DNA of 64,000 nucleotides, taken from assembly GCA_030694985.1 (NCBI GenBank), contig JAUYTV010000037.1:62001-126000 (forward strand), written 5' to 3'. A program made the position numbers and the translations under genes. Source of the DNA: Methanoregula sp. (lineage in GTDB: Archaea > Halobacteriota > Methanomicrobia > Methanomicrobiales > Methanospirillaceae). Below are positions 26,069 through 34,033 of the stretch, in pieces. The notes under the pieces were generated by a model. It did no database searches and was not told the origin of the DNA. It saw only the letters and a program-made list of their open reading frames with translations. Every line of letters starts with the position of its first letter. Positions within the stretch are counted from its first letter, which is position 1.

Positions 26069-26671
26069 TCACTCACCAGAAATTTTTGCCTTTCTCCCGA
26101 TGACCAGAGACTGGTCATGGTGTGCCGGAAACAGGGGGGCTGATTCTATTCCGCGGGTGCGGAACGCCTCCCTGATCTCGGCCTCGTAATCACCGTTCTT
26201 TATGGACCCGGTCTCCCCGTATTCCACGATAAAAAACCGGTCCACCAGACGATCGACTTCTGCCTTTACAAAGCCTAACAGGGGTCGCACATACGAACAC
26301 CCGGTCCGGTTTCCAAGGCTTTGGACCTCAGCACGGGTCAGCACCGGGACACGGTCATTGAACCTTGTTCCGTCACCGACGACTTTATACTCCCTGCTGA
26401 GGGTTTCGACCGCGATATGATGGATCCGGTTGATTGCGTCATTCGGGTACCCGCATCGCACAACCTGGTCCACCATCTCGTCTTTCAGTCCTTCCCGAAA
26501 CACACGTTTTATTAATGGAAAGCCTAATGCCCGTGCCGCAGCCTCCAGCGATGGGATCTGGCGGTTTGGGTCGAGCACGAACGTATTGAGTTCGACCTCA
26601 TAATACGTACCCAGCATTATTGCTGCAAGGGAACTGTCCTTTCCGCCGCTGTATAGCACGCCGGCTTTCAT
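26069..26671 (-). CDS. PP-loop (N-type ATP pyrophosphatase) superfamily protein
   Basis: The 200-residue protein opens with [17 protein letters not shown], the SGGKDS PP-loop that binds ATP and adenylates substrates in tRNA-modifying and amidotransferase enzymes. Later motifs include [11 protein letters not shown] and [17 protein letters not shown]. The substrate is unknown; this archaeal family is regularly found between L39e and PDCD5, hinting at RNA or ribosome modification (inference). It overlaps pdcd5 by 4 bases (ATGA). Confidence 0.85.
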   Translation of the reverse strand: MKAGVLYSGGKDSSLAAIMLGTYYEVELNTFVLDPNRQIPSLEAAARALGFPLIKRVFREGLKDEMVDQVVRCGYPNDAINRIHHIAVETLSREYKVVGDGTRFNDRVPVLTRAEVQSLGNRTGCSYVRPLLGFVKAEVDRLVDRFFIVEYGETGSIKNGDYEAEIREAFRTRGIESAPLFPAHHDQSLVIGRKAKISGE

Positions 26672-26997
26672 CTTCGTGTGATCGAGTAATCACGTCTCGC
26701 TGGCGCAAGCTGCCTGAGCAGTTCTTTGAGCTGCGCGTCCGTGATCTTGTTCTTGAGTCGCCCGCTCTGGGCGAGAGCCACCAGCTGTTGTTCCACCGAA
26801 GCGGCAAATTCCGCTTTGGTCAGCTTGATGGTGTTCAATCGTTCCCGGGCATCCGGCTCGAGAACCTGCATGAGGAGCATCTGTATCTGAGATTTCTGCT
26901 TCTGCTGGCGTTCAAGCTCTTCCTGCTGGTCGCCAGCCTGCTGCTGCACTTGCGCCATTCGCCGTTTGCGAAGTTCACTCAGTTCGTCGTCTCCCAT
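26668..26997 (-). CDS. PDCD5-family DNA-binding protein
   Basis: The 109-residue protein matches archaeal PDCD5: an N-terminal helix LSELRKRRMAQVQQQ, a Gln/Glu/Lys-rich helix, and the core ILEPDARERLNTIKL-like region followed by QLVALAQSGRLKNKITDAQLKELL. Homologues bind DNA weakly and fold as a three-helix bundle; the cellular role in archaea is unclear. ATG 26997 has GAGG just upstream; the track start is a TTG six bases earlier. It lies 9 bases after rps19e. Confidence 0.9.
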   Translation of the reverse strand: MGDDELSELRKRRMAQVQQQAGDQQEELERQQKQKSQIQMLLMQVLEPDARERLNTIKLTKAEFAASVEQQLVALAQSGRLKNKITDAQLKELLRQLAPARRDYSITRR

Positions 26998-27006
26998 GAT
27001 CAAACC

Positions 27007-27603
27007 TCATTTGGGGGCTTCTGATTTCTCTGCTTTCTTGGCTTTTGGTGCTTTCTTCTCGGTCTTGGCACCATCTGCGCCTTCGACAGCCTTGTCGCCA
27101 CCCTTTGCCTTCTTGTCACCCTTCTTGGCATCTGCCTTCTTGGGCTCTTCGACAACAGGCACGACACGTTTTGGTACCGGTGCCGGCGGAGTAATCTTTA
27201 CTTCCTGCGAAAGGTTGTCCAAAAAAGACATCCCTGCAGGGGATACTTTACGGCCGGTCTTGTCGTGGATGATCAAACCTGCTGCTTCCAGCTGCTGGAG
27301 AGATTTTCTCAGGATTGATCCACTGCCCTTGCGAAACGCATTGGGTCTTGATCCACGGTTCTTCTTACCACCGTAAAAGCTTCGCATCCTCTCGACACCC
27401 AGGGGGCCATCGACATAGACGCGTCTCAACACTGCTGCTGCCCGTATGAACCACCAATCGGGATCCTCAGGCGGCATCTCTTTGTGTACCCCGGTCTTTG
27501 CAAAAGCAGCCCATTCCGGTGGAACAATTTCCTTCCGCTTCTTGAGCTCCTCTGCGACCCTGCGAATAATATGGTCGGCGGGGACATCGTATACTGTTGT
27601 CAT
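27007..27603 (-). CDS. rps19e: 30S ribosomal protein S19e with a long Lys/Ala/Pro-rich tail
   Basis: Residues 1-140 form a complete S19e: TVYDVPADHIIRRVAEELKK, PPEWAAFAKTGVHKE, DPDWWFIRAAAVLRRVYVDGPLGVERMR, YGGKKNRGSRPNAFRKGSGS, and the winged-helix end LIIHDKTGRKVSPAGMSFLD. Archaeal S19e is usually about 140-150 residues. Here a low-complexity tail of about 55 residues (KKADAKKGDKKAKGGDKA and onwards) is added. The tail is probably disordered and basic and may contact rRNA. It leads the translation operon, with a promoter-like TATATA at 27661-27673. Confidence 0.93.
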   Translation of the reverse strand: MTTVYDVPADHIIRRVAEELKKRKEIVPPEWAAFAKTGVHKEMPPEDPDWWFIRAAAVLRRVYVDGPLGVERMRSFYGGKKNRGSRPNAFRKGSGSILRKSLQQLEAAGLIIHDKTGRKVSPAGMSFLDNLSQEVKITPPAPVPKRVVPVVEEPKKADAKKGDKKAKGGDKAVEGADGAKTEKKAPKAKKAEKSEAPK

Positions 27604-27660
27604 CTTAAGACCTCACTGCTGAAATTTTTAATAACAGTCTTTACTTATTTGTGAATAAGG

Positions 27661-27673
27661 TTTTTATATATTT
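27661..27673 (-). promoter_or_regulatory. Likely TATA box of the rps19e operon
   Basis: On the minus strand the sequence reads AAATATATAAAAA, about 60 bases before the rps19e ATG. It lies in the only sizeable gap (about 110 bases) on this strand between the CRM-domain gene and rps19e. Confidence 0.45.
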
Positions 27674-27712
27674 CGAGAAGCAAAATGCCAATTTGATCGA
27701 AGAAAAACGGAT

Positions 27713-27964
27713 TTATTTTTTAATTGTCTGCTTTTTATCTGCAAGCACCATCGTCCGTCCACGTGTTTCTACCAGTTTCGCACGCGCTTGCAGGGCAATG
27801 GCTTTCGGATCAACTTCTACAGACTGAAGCCATTTTACCTTGATCATCTTTCTGTTCTTGAGCTGGGAGACGATCTCTTCGATCATTGTTTCGGTACAGC
27901 CCTGTTTGCCAATCCATACGGTTGGCTTTAGATCCTGCATTAGTTTATTTGCGTCATCCGACAT
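27713..27964 (-). CDS. YhbY/CRM-domain RNA-binding protein
   Basis: The 83-residue protein is a stand-alone CRM domain: LKPTVWIGKQGCTETMIEEIVSQLKNRKMIKVKWL, with the GxxG-like loop GKQG, and ARAKLVETRGRTMVLADKK. CRM proteins bind structured RNA; bacterial YhbY associates with pre-50S particles. It overlaps the 3' end of the RNase P gene by 11 bases, so the two are co-translated. Confidence 0.9.
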   Translation of the reverse strand: MSDDANKLMQDLKPTVWIGKQGCTETMIEEIVSQLKNRKMIKVKWLQSVEVDPKAIALQARAKLVETRGRTMVLADKKQTIKK

Positions 27965-28304
27965 GAGGTTTCACCACACGGTATCTTGTATGCTTATTGC
28001 AGGTGCGACAGGTGACAACTACATTGCCACGGTGCACCCGCACCCGCATATTACTTCCCGGAACGAGGTAGGAATTGCAGTGATGGCAGTACTGGCGGCG
28101 CAATTCCCGCGGGATCCGGATCCGCTGGCGCATGGCAATTTTGCGCGCGAGGAACACATAACGATCGCTTAAATCCGGAAACTCTGCAAATGCAAGCCGT
28201 GCCTGTTCAAACAGGATTTCAATACGCTCCCGTGCAATCTGCTTTGTTGCAGGATTTTTTGATCGCTCCTTCATTGCCTCGTCACTTGGCTCCCGGTTGT
28301 GCAT
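27954..28304 (-). CDS. rnp4: Ribonuclease P protein component 4 (Rpp21)
   Basis: Rnp4/Rpp21 partners Rpp29 on the specificity domain of archaeal RNase P RNA, which trims tRNA 5' leaders. The 116-residue protein has an N-terminal helical part (ARERIEILFEQARLAF, YVFLARKIAMRQRIRIPRELRRQYC) and a zinc ribbon made from CHHC and CRTC. I chose ATG 28304; the track start at 28355 adds unrelated residues. Confidence 0.92.
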   Translation of the reverse strand: MHNREPSDEAMKERSKNPATKQIARERIEILFEQARLAFAEFPDLSDRYVFLARKIAMRQRIRIPRELRRQYCHHCNSYLVPGSNMRVRVHRGNVVVTCRTCNKHTRYRVVKPHVG

Positions 28305-28390
28305 ACTATTCGCGTGCCAGATAAAAAAGTCGTGGTGAACAATAAAAACCCTCAAACGTCTGGTTTTTTTGAATCAATCGTTCAGGATCC

Positions 28391-28993
28391 TCACAAGACC
28401 CGAACCTTACGGCCTTCAATCACAAGCCGATCTTCGCAAAAGAGCCGGATTGCTTCTGGCAGGCATTCATGCTCGTGCATTAATATCCGCTCTGCAAGCG
28501 CATCTTCATCATCCGTCTCCAGCACCGGTACACACTGCTGCAGGATAATGGGGCCCCCGTCCAGGCTCTCATCTACGAAATGCACGGTACAGCCTGATAC
28601 CTTTACTCCATATTGAAACGCCTGGCGCTGGGCGTGGAGACCGGTAAAGGCGGGCAGGAGAGCCGGATGGATATTGATCATCTTTCCAGGAAAAGCTTTT
28701 ACTATCGATGCGCCGAGTATGCGCATGTAACCTGCAAGTACAAAGAGATCTGCGTTGACATCCTGCATGGTGGCAAGAAGTGCGCGCTCGTAGACTTCCC
28801 GCGAAGGAAATGTGGCATAATCGATAATCCTGCACGGGATACCAGACATCTTCGCCCGTTCAAGGGCATAGGCTTTCGGGTTATCCGTAATCAGGGCTAC
28901 GCATTCGGCAGGCACCTTTCCATTCCTGATGGCATCGATGACTGCCTGGAAATTTGAACCCCTGCCCGATGCAACCACTGCAATACGTTTCAT
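28391..28993 (-). CDS. purN: Phosphoribosylglycinamide formyltransferase (folate-dependent)
   Basis: PurN adds a formyl group from 10-formyl-THF to GAR in purine synthesis. The 200-residue protein has the nucleotide-binding VASGRGSNFQAVIDAI, the folate-site LAGYMRIL, the catalytic NIHPALLPAFTGLHA (Asn-His) and the catalytic aspartate in VSGCTVHFVDESLDGGPII. Length is normal. It is read with the CorC-like gene upstream, 33 bases away. Confidence 0.93.
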   Translation of the reverse strand: MKRIAVVASGRGSNFQAVIDAIRNGKVPAECVALITDNPKAYALERAKMSGIPCRIIDYATFPSREVYERALLATMQDVNADLFVLAGYMRILGASIVKAFPGKMINIHPALLPAFTGLHAQRQAFQYGVKVSGCTVHFVDESLDGGPIILQQCVPVLETDDEDALAERILMHEHECLPEAIRLFCEDRLVIEGRKVRVL

Positions 28994-29026
28994 AGTCTTC
29001 CTCGTGTATGGAATGTCTCTGCCAAA

Positions 29027-30307
29027 TCACTCTTTACGATTAGTATCCACTGGCGCCGGATGGACCACAATTTTCACTTTTACAATCCTGCGCCCGTGCA
29101 TCTGCATAACCACGAGCGTGATACCATTACCAATCGCAATCTCGGCCTTCTCGCCGGGATGCTGCGGAAGGTGCCCGAGCCTGTCGATGATGAGACCGCC
29201 AACAGTCTCGTAGGACTCGTCTGTCGGGAGTTCCAGTCCAATCCGATCGTTAATATCCTCAACCCACATCTGGGCATCGACCACATAGACACCCGGTGCA
29301 AGTTCCTGCACTTCGGGCTCTTCCTTATCGAACTCATCCATGATGTCGCCAACGAGTTCTTCTAATATATCCTCGACAGTCACGATACCAACAAAACTGC
29401 TGTACTCATCAATAGCAACAGCCATCTGAACCCTGTGCACCTGCAATTCCTTTAACAGGTCATCGATCTTCTGGGTTTCGGGTACAAACATCGGGTCGTA
29501 CATCACTTCTTTTATTGCAGAGTCCTTACGCCGTGAGACCATCGCAGAGAAGACATCCTTGACATTTAAGATACCGGTGATATTGTCGATATGCTCATGA
29601 TAGACGGGAATGCGCGAGAACCCGGTTTCGTTAAAGATCCTGATTGCCTCTTCAAAGCTGACCGTATCTTCCATAAGGATGACATTGACCCGGGGCGTCA
29701 TGATTTCACGTGCAGTTGTATCTGCAAACTCCAGCACCGAGTAGAGCATGTCCTGCTCGCCCTGCTCGATCGTGCCTTCCTCTTTGCCTACATCAATCCA
29801 TTCCTTAATCTCTTCTTCAGTAACTGCCGGTTCTGCAATATCTTTTCCTATACCCAGTGTTGGGCATACCCGTTCGACAAGCCAGATAATTGGGGTTAAG
29901 AGACGGGAGAGAAAAAGGATAATTGGTGCCACAGTAAGGGCAAAGGAATCCGATGCCCGTGCAGCATAGATCTTGGGCCCGATCTCTCCAAAGACAAGGA
30001 GTACGATCACCACAAAACCGGTGGCAATCCCGACACCGACATTCCCAAACATCTGGATCGCGATCGAAGTTGCAAGTGCTGCGGCTGCAACATTAACAAT
30101 ATTATTCCCTATAAGGATGGTAATGAGCATGTGTTCAGGTGACTCTTTTAATACTGCCACTGCTTTCGATCCCGGTCTTCCTTCATTAGCCAAGGCCCGT
30201 GCTTTTGCCCGGGTAATCGAGATAAGGGCGACTTCTGTACTGGAAAAAAAAGCGGACAGGAGGATGCAGATAATAAAGAGCAGGATCTCCAAAGCGTCCT
30301 GTATCAT
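29027..30307 (-). CDS. CorC/HlyC-type DUF21 membrane protein with CBS pair
   Basis: The 426-residue protein has an N-terminal DUF21 domain with four membrane segments (residues 1-185; LLFIICILLSAFFSSTEVALISITRAKA, NNIVNVAAAALATSIAI), a CBS pair (about 205-330; EIMTPRVNVI, FSRIPVYHE, VAIDEYSSFVGIVTVEDILEELVGD) and a C-terminal CorC_HlyC domain. Relatives (CNNM, CorC, MpfA) are Mg2+ exporters or efflux regulators gated by nucleotide binding at CBS. Specificity cannot be read from sequence alone. Confidence 0.9.
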   Translation of the reverse strand: MIQDALEILLFIICILLSAFFSSTEVALISITRAKARALANEGRPGSKAVAVLKESPEHMLITILIGNNIVNVAAAALATSIAIQMFGNVGVGIATGFVVIVLLVFGEIGPKIYAARASDSFALTVAPIILFLSRLLTPIIWLVERVCPTLGIGKDIAEPAVTEEEIKEWIDVGKEEGTIEQGEQDMLYSVLEFADTTAREIMTPRVNVILMEDTVSFEEAIRIFNETGFSRIPVYHEHIDNITGILNVKDVFSAMVSRRKDSAIKEVMYDPMFVPETQKIDDLLKELQVHRVQMAVAIDEYSSFVGIVTVEDILEELVGDIMDEFDKEEPEVQELAPGVYVVDAQMWVEDINDRIGLELPTDESYETVGGLIIDRLGHLPQHPGEKAEIAIGNGITLVVMQMHGRRIVKVKIVVHPAPVDTNRKE

Positions 30308-30401
30308 TGTATTTCACATCGTGCGGGTGCACGCAGTATTTGCCCATTCATAAATGAAAATTCACTACTATATACGGAAGGGAATTTAATAAAACCAGCG
30401 C

Positions 30402-31223
30402 TTATTCCATACATTCTTTCATAAACGCACAATCACGGGTAAGTACCGCAATCTTTTCTTCTGCAGATAGCGGGCAGTCAAAGTTCAGGTCTTCGATCTC
30501 CAGCGTGAGGCACCCGTCATACCGGTAATCTTTTAAACATTCCATGACCCGTGCCATCGATGCATTACGATCGAGCGGGAAATGTGCCTTGCCATGATCA
30601 AACCGGCTGATGTGTACGTTAATGAGACGGTGATGGCAGAGTTCAATATACCGGATTACCTCATCTGCTGATTTAGAAAGTGCATGTGCTACATCGAGCG
30701 TGAAAAACAGCCAGGGTTCATCATCGAGAAGCGTGCGCATCCGCTCAGGAGTACAGAGCAGCGAGTTGACAGAAGGCTCCATATTTTCCATGCCGATTTT
30801 GACTGGACGGTCTCTTGCGGCTTCCCGCAGAACGGAAACATAATGATTTAAGCGGACAAAATCCGCGTCACTGGGAGGGCGCTTTGCCGTACGCCTGCCG
30901 GGATGTACTGTAAGTATGGGGGCATTTAGCTGTTCGGCAATCCGTAATGATCTGACTGCATATTCAATAGATATCTCAGCCACCTTTGGGTTGATGGAGC
31001 AGGGATTTAAGTCAAGGATCGGTGAATGCACGGTCAGCACAGACAGATCCGGATGGACATTCCTGCACGCAATCACCTCTTCCACCGGAGAATTGCGGAG
31101 CCAGAAATGCGGGTTTTCTAACCAGAACTCCATTGCGTTTAGTCCGGTGCGGGAGACAAAGGAAAAAATTTCAGGAATCGTGTACTCATGAAAGAACATG
31201 CTTGCAACGGAGTACGAGACCAT
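30402..31223 (-). CDS. Xylose-isomerase-like TIM-barrel protein (AP endonuclease 2 superfamily)
   Basis: The 273-residue protein has the metal-binding pattern of the superfamily: LTVHSPILDLNP, ILTVHPGRR, KIGMENMEP, FFTLDVAHALSK, INVHISRFDHGKAHFPLD, CLTLEIEDLNFD. These His, Glu and Asp residues line the barrel mouth. Members are endonuclease IV, sugar isomerases or epimerases; I cannot choose among them. It is divergent from xseA with a 42-base gap. Confidence 0.82.
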   Translation of the reverse strand: MVSYSVASMFFHEYTIPEIFSFVSRTGLNAMEFWLENPHFWLRNSPVEEVIACRNVHPDLSVLTVHSPILDLNPCSINPKVAEISIEYAVRSLRIAEQLNAPILTVHPGRRTAKRPPSDADFVRLNHYVSVLREAARDRPVKIGMENMEPSVNSLLCTPERMRTLLDDEPWLFFTLDVAHALSKSADEVIRYIELCHHRLINVHISRFDHGKAHFPLDRNASMARVMECLKDYRYDGCLTLEIEDLNFDCPLSAEEKIAVLTRDCAFMKECME

Positions 31224-31265
31224 GGTAGTACTAATTCATATGCGGTTTTTGCCTAATAGTTGTTG

Positions 31266-32516
31266 ATGGACTGGTTCAACAAACCTGATGAATCCCCCGG
31301 TGGAAAAACGGCACCCCTGCAGGTGTCGGAGCTCTCTGCCATTATCGAAGGGCTCCTTGACGATGCACGTTTACAGGGGGTCTGGGTAAAAGGCGAAGTA
31401 ACCAACTACACCCATCATTCAAGGGGTCACCGCTACTTTTCCCTATCAGAAAAAGGGGGGGGCAGTACCGCAGCAGTCATCAAATGCGTGATGTGGCGCT
31501 CGGATGCACAACACCTCACATTCAATCCCGCAGAGGGTATGGAAGTAATAGTCTCCGGTACGGTCAGGCTGTATGCCCCACATGGATCGTACCAGCTGCA
31601 GGTAAAAGAGTTAAAGAAGGCAGGTCTTGGTGAGAAGTACCTGCTCGTGGAACAGTGGAAACGAGAGCTGGCAGCAGAGGGTTGCTTTGCGTCAGAGAAA
31701 AAACGCCTTCTCCCGAAATTTCCAGAAAAAATCGGGGTTGTCACCTCAGAGACAGGTGCCGTCATCCATGATATCGTGACCGTCATAACAAGACGTTACA
31801 AAGTAGAGATCATCATCTCACCGACCGCAGTGCAGGGCGAAACTGCACATCACGAGATTGCGCAGGCAATCCGGCGTCTGGGGAACATTGTGGATGTTGT
31901 GATTGTTGCGCGTGGTGGCGGAAGCTTTGAAGATCTTTTCTCATTCAATCATCCGGAAGTCGTGCGGGCCATCGCTGCCTGCCCGGTCCCGGTTGTGAGT
32001 GCTATCGGCCATGAGGTGGATGTGACATTAGCCGATCTCGCAGCAGATCTGCGTGCACCAACACCTTCAGCAGCAGCTGAACTTGTGGTACCCGATACTG
32101 CGGTACTTCTCCTGCAGGTGCACGAACTCAAATCCCTGTTAAACGCATCCCTTCAGGGGCGAATCGCATGGGCCCGTGAAGAACTTACCGGCATGCGCAA
32201 CCGTTTGCGACCGCAACGGTTTGTACAACGGATCGAAGAGAGAAAAACCACTACAGCGGATCTCGCCGACCGGCTCGGGCGGGCATGTACAATAAGGATC
32301 GAGCGCGAACGCCTGCTGCTGGCAGAGACAAAAACTGCTCTTGAGAGCAGGAGCCCGCTTGCTGTCCTTGCCCGGGGGTATTGTGTGGCAGAGAAAAATG
32401 GCCTTATTGTAAAAAGTGTTGATGGGATAAACAGCAATGATCGGATGAAAATCCGGTTTTACAATGGAAATTCTGATGTAGTTGTAGAGAGGGTAGATCA
32501 TGAAAGAAACGTATGA
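31266..32516 (+). CDS. xseA: Exodeoxyribonuclease VII large subunit
   Basis: Exo VII degrades single-stranded DNA from both ends. The 416-residue protein has an N-terminal OB fold (LQVSELSAIIEGLL, VWVKGEVTNYTHHSRGHRYFSLSE), the catalytic region (IGVVTSETGAVIHDI, ARGGGSFEDLFSFNHPEVVRAI, PVVSAIGHEVDVTLADLAADLRAPTPSAAAE) and a C-terminal coiled coil ending in LARGYCV. Length is close to bacterial XseA, and the family is essentially bacterial, so an ancient transfer into this archaeal lineage is likely. I chose ATG 31266. It overlaps xseB by 17 bases. Confidence 0.93.
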   Translation: MDWFNKPDESPGGKTAPLQVSELSAIIEGLLDDARLQGVWVKGEVTNYTHHSRGHRYFSLSEKGGGSTAAVIKCVMWRSDAQHLTFNPAEGMEVIVSGTVRLYAPHGSYQLQVKELKKAGLGEKYLLVEQWKRELAAEGCFASEKKRLLPKFPEKIGVVTSETGAVIHDIVTVITRRYKVEIIISPTAVQGETAHHEIAQAIRRLGNIVDVVIVARGGGSFEDLFSFNHPEVVRAIAACPVPVVSAIGHEVDVTLADLAADLRAPTPSAAAELVVPDTAVLLLQVHELKSLLNASLQGRIAWAREELTGMRNRLRPQRFVQRIEERKTTTADLADRLGRACTIRIERERLLLAETKTALESRSPLAVLARGYCVAEKNGLIVKSVDGINSNDRMKIRFYNGNSDVVVERVDHERNV

Positions 32517-32685
32517 GACAAAAACTGAACAATTAAGACAGATCATTGAAAAGATTGAAGACGGAAAGACCGGTCTTGACGAGAGTATGAGACTCTATGA
32601 ACAGGGTGCGGTGCTGGTCAAGCAGTGCGAGACCATGCTTGCAGAAGCCGAAGTGCGGATCACAACCCTCAGCCGGGACGCGTAG
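32500..32685 (+). CDS. xseB: Exodeoxyribonuclease VII small subunit
   Basis: The 61-residue helical protein has the XseB pattern: KTEQLRQIIEKIEDGKTGLDESMRLYEQGAVLVKQCETMLAEAE. It coats the coiled coil of XseA. Its ATG lies inside the end of xseA (17-base overlap), and its 3' end overlaps the convergent DUF371 gene. Confidence 0.92.
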   Translation: MKETYETKTEQLRQIIEKIEDGKTGLDESMRLYEQGAVLVKQCETMLAEAEVRITTLSRDA

Positions 32686-33097
32686 CGATCAGTGTTACAA
32701 CCATTTTTTCTTCTGCAATCAGGTTTTTGATCAGTTCATCCGGGAGCGTTGCAGCGACCCGGTCCGACAGGATTCCAATCGTCCGCCCGCAGACAAACCT
32801 GCTCCTGCGCCAGACCAGATCTGATGGATGAACGAGGGTAAACTGTGATGAGCCCTGTGAATGGATCTCCACTTCAGCCTCCCCGCATACGAGCCGGGTC
32901 AGCAGGCGCGCATCATCATGTGCGAGCACTTTTCTGAATCCTGAAGAGAGCCCGGCACATCCTTTGTCTGCGGCTATTCCGATGATGCAGTTGCCGTTGC
33001 TTGTCAGGTGCACCTCACTGGTCACTTCAAAGGTTGTCGGGTGTGTGCCGGACACCAGCGGGTGACCACGGCAATGGATAATTTCCTGTGCCTCCAT
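32669..33097 (-). CDS. DUF371 family protein
   Basis: The 142-residue protein matches the archaeal DUF371 family: IIHCRGHPLVSGTHPTTFEVTSEVHLTSNGNCIIGIAADKGC, and later SDLVWRRSRFVCGRTIGILSDRVAA. Function is unknown as far as I know. It has no signal peptide or membrane segment. It converges with and overlaps xseB by 17 bases at the 3' ends. Confidence 0.88.
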   Translation of the reverse strand: MEAQEIIHCRGHPLVSGTHPTTFEVTSEVHLTSNGNCIIGIAADKGCAGLSSGFRKVLAHDDARLLTRLVCGEAEVEIHSQGSSQFTLVHPSDLVWRRSRFVCGRTIGILSDRVAATLPDELIKNLIAEEKMVVTLIATRPG

Positions 33098-33129
33098 GCT
33101 TTATCATGTGAGGGTTTCCATTATATTCA

Positions 33130-33708
33130 ATGTTTATTACCGCCCACTGTCCGGATTGCGCGGATGAGACCGAACACGAAGTAGTAGCCGAATCCCGCGA
33201 TCAGCTGGTACGGTGCACTACCTGCGGTCACCACCAGCGGGTCCCAAAAGAGCGCGAGCCACAGTCCCTGCTCATAAAGACAATCATCTCCCGGGAAGGG
33301 ACATCGATGGTTGGCGCCATTGAACTTGCAAAAGATGATGAATGCAGCGTTGAAGATCACCTTGTTGCAGAATGCGGGGATGATGCATTCGGCGTGCAGG
33401 TTGCCTCCATTGAATTGGCCGGCGACAAGCGGGTGCAACGGGCAAAGGCAAAGGATATCCTTACCCTCTGGACCCGGGCCATCGAGCAGGTGGTAGTCAA
33501 GATCTCCATCCATGATGGCAGAAAGACGATTCCGGTGTATATGCCGTGTGATGGCGAACAGGAATTTACTGTAGGAGAAAAGTATGTGGTATCCGGAAAA
33601 AGGTTCCAGATCTCACACTTAAAACTCCGCGACGGGCCACTGATGCGAAAAGAAGGGTGGAAGACCGTAGCTCACCGTATCAAACGTATCTACGGCGTCA
33701 GGTCGTAA
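33130..33708 (+). CDS. HVO_0476-type zinc-finger protein
   Basis: The 192-residue protein begins with a zinc ribbon (CPDC ... CTTC, residues 7-35) followed by a beta-rich domain containing VPKEREPQSLLIKTIISREG, IPVYMPCDGEQEFTVGEKYVV and HLKLRDGPLMRKEGWKTVAHRIKRIYG. It matches a conserved archaeal family named after a haloarchaeal protein; the function is unknown. It is divergent from the DUF371 gene. Confidence 0.85.
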   Translation: MFITAHCPDCADETEHEVVAESRDQLVRCTTCGHHQRVPKEREPQSLLIKTIISREGTSMVGAIELAKDDECSVEDHLVAECGDDAFGVQVASIELAGDKRVQRAKAKDILTLWTRAIEQVVVKISIHDGRKTIPVYMPCDGEQEFTVGEKYVVSGKRFQISHLKLRDGPLMRKEGWKTVAHRIKRIYGVRS

Positions 33709-33722
33709 TTTTTCCTTTTTTT
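33709..33722. terminator. T-rich convergent terminator
   Basis: TTTTTCCTTTTTTT follows the stop of the zinc-finger gene immediately, and the opposing gene ends at 33721. Oligo-T tracts terminate archaeal transcription; this one would serve the plus strand. Confidence 0.35.
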
Positions 33723-33981
33723 ACTGATTTTTTTTTAGGGCTGCTTCGAGCGGCTCTGCATGGACAACTCCTTCCAATCGTTCCTCAACCACACCATTAT
33801 CCAAAGTCACGATAGTCGGCGTCACTTTTAACCCGTATTGCCCGATCAAATTTGGATTTTTCACTGCATCGATCTCTTCGATTTTAAGAGAGAGTTTTCT
33901 TTCCAATTCCCATTTGATCGGGGTCTGCTCCATACAACCCATTCACTCTGGCTGGTAAAAACAGATCACACGCACTGCCAT
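33721..33981 (-). pseudogene. Thioredoxin-like protein with in-frame TGA at the first active-site cysteine position
   Basis: The track lists a 73-residue ORF from ATG 33942 (MGCMEQTPIKWELE), but the frame continues upstream to ATG 33981 with a single TGA between. It reads MAVRVICFYQPE-TGA-MGCMEQ, and then IEEIDAVKNPNLIGQYGLKVTPTIVTL with the cis-proline of a thioredoxin fold. The upstream residues supply the missing first strand, and TGA falls where the first Cys of CMGC would be. Most simply this is a nonsense mutation (TGT/TGC to TGA); readthrough as selenocysteine is formally possible but not expected in Methanomicrobiales. Translation restart at 33942 would give a truncated protein. Convergent with the zinc-finger gene. 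Confidence 0.65.
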
Positions 33982-34033
33982 GAACAGAAATGGACAGTGA
34001 CAATAAAAAGAGTATGGGTATGGATCACTTGTT

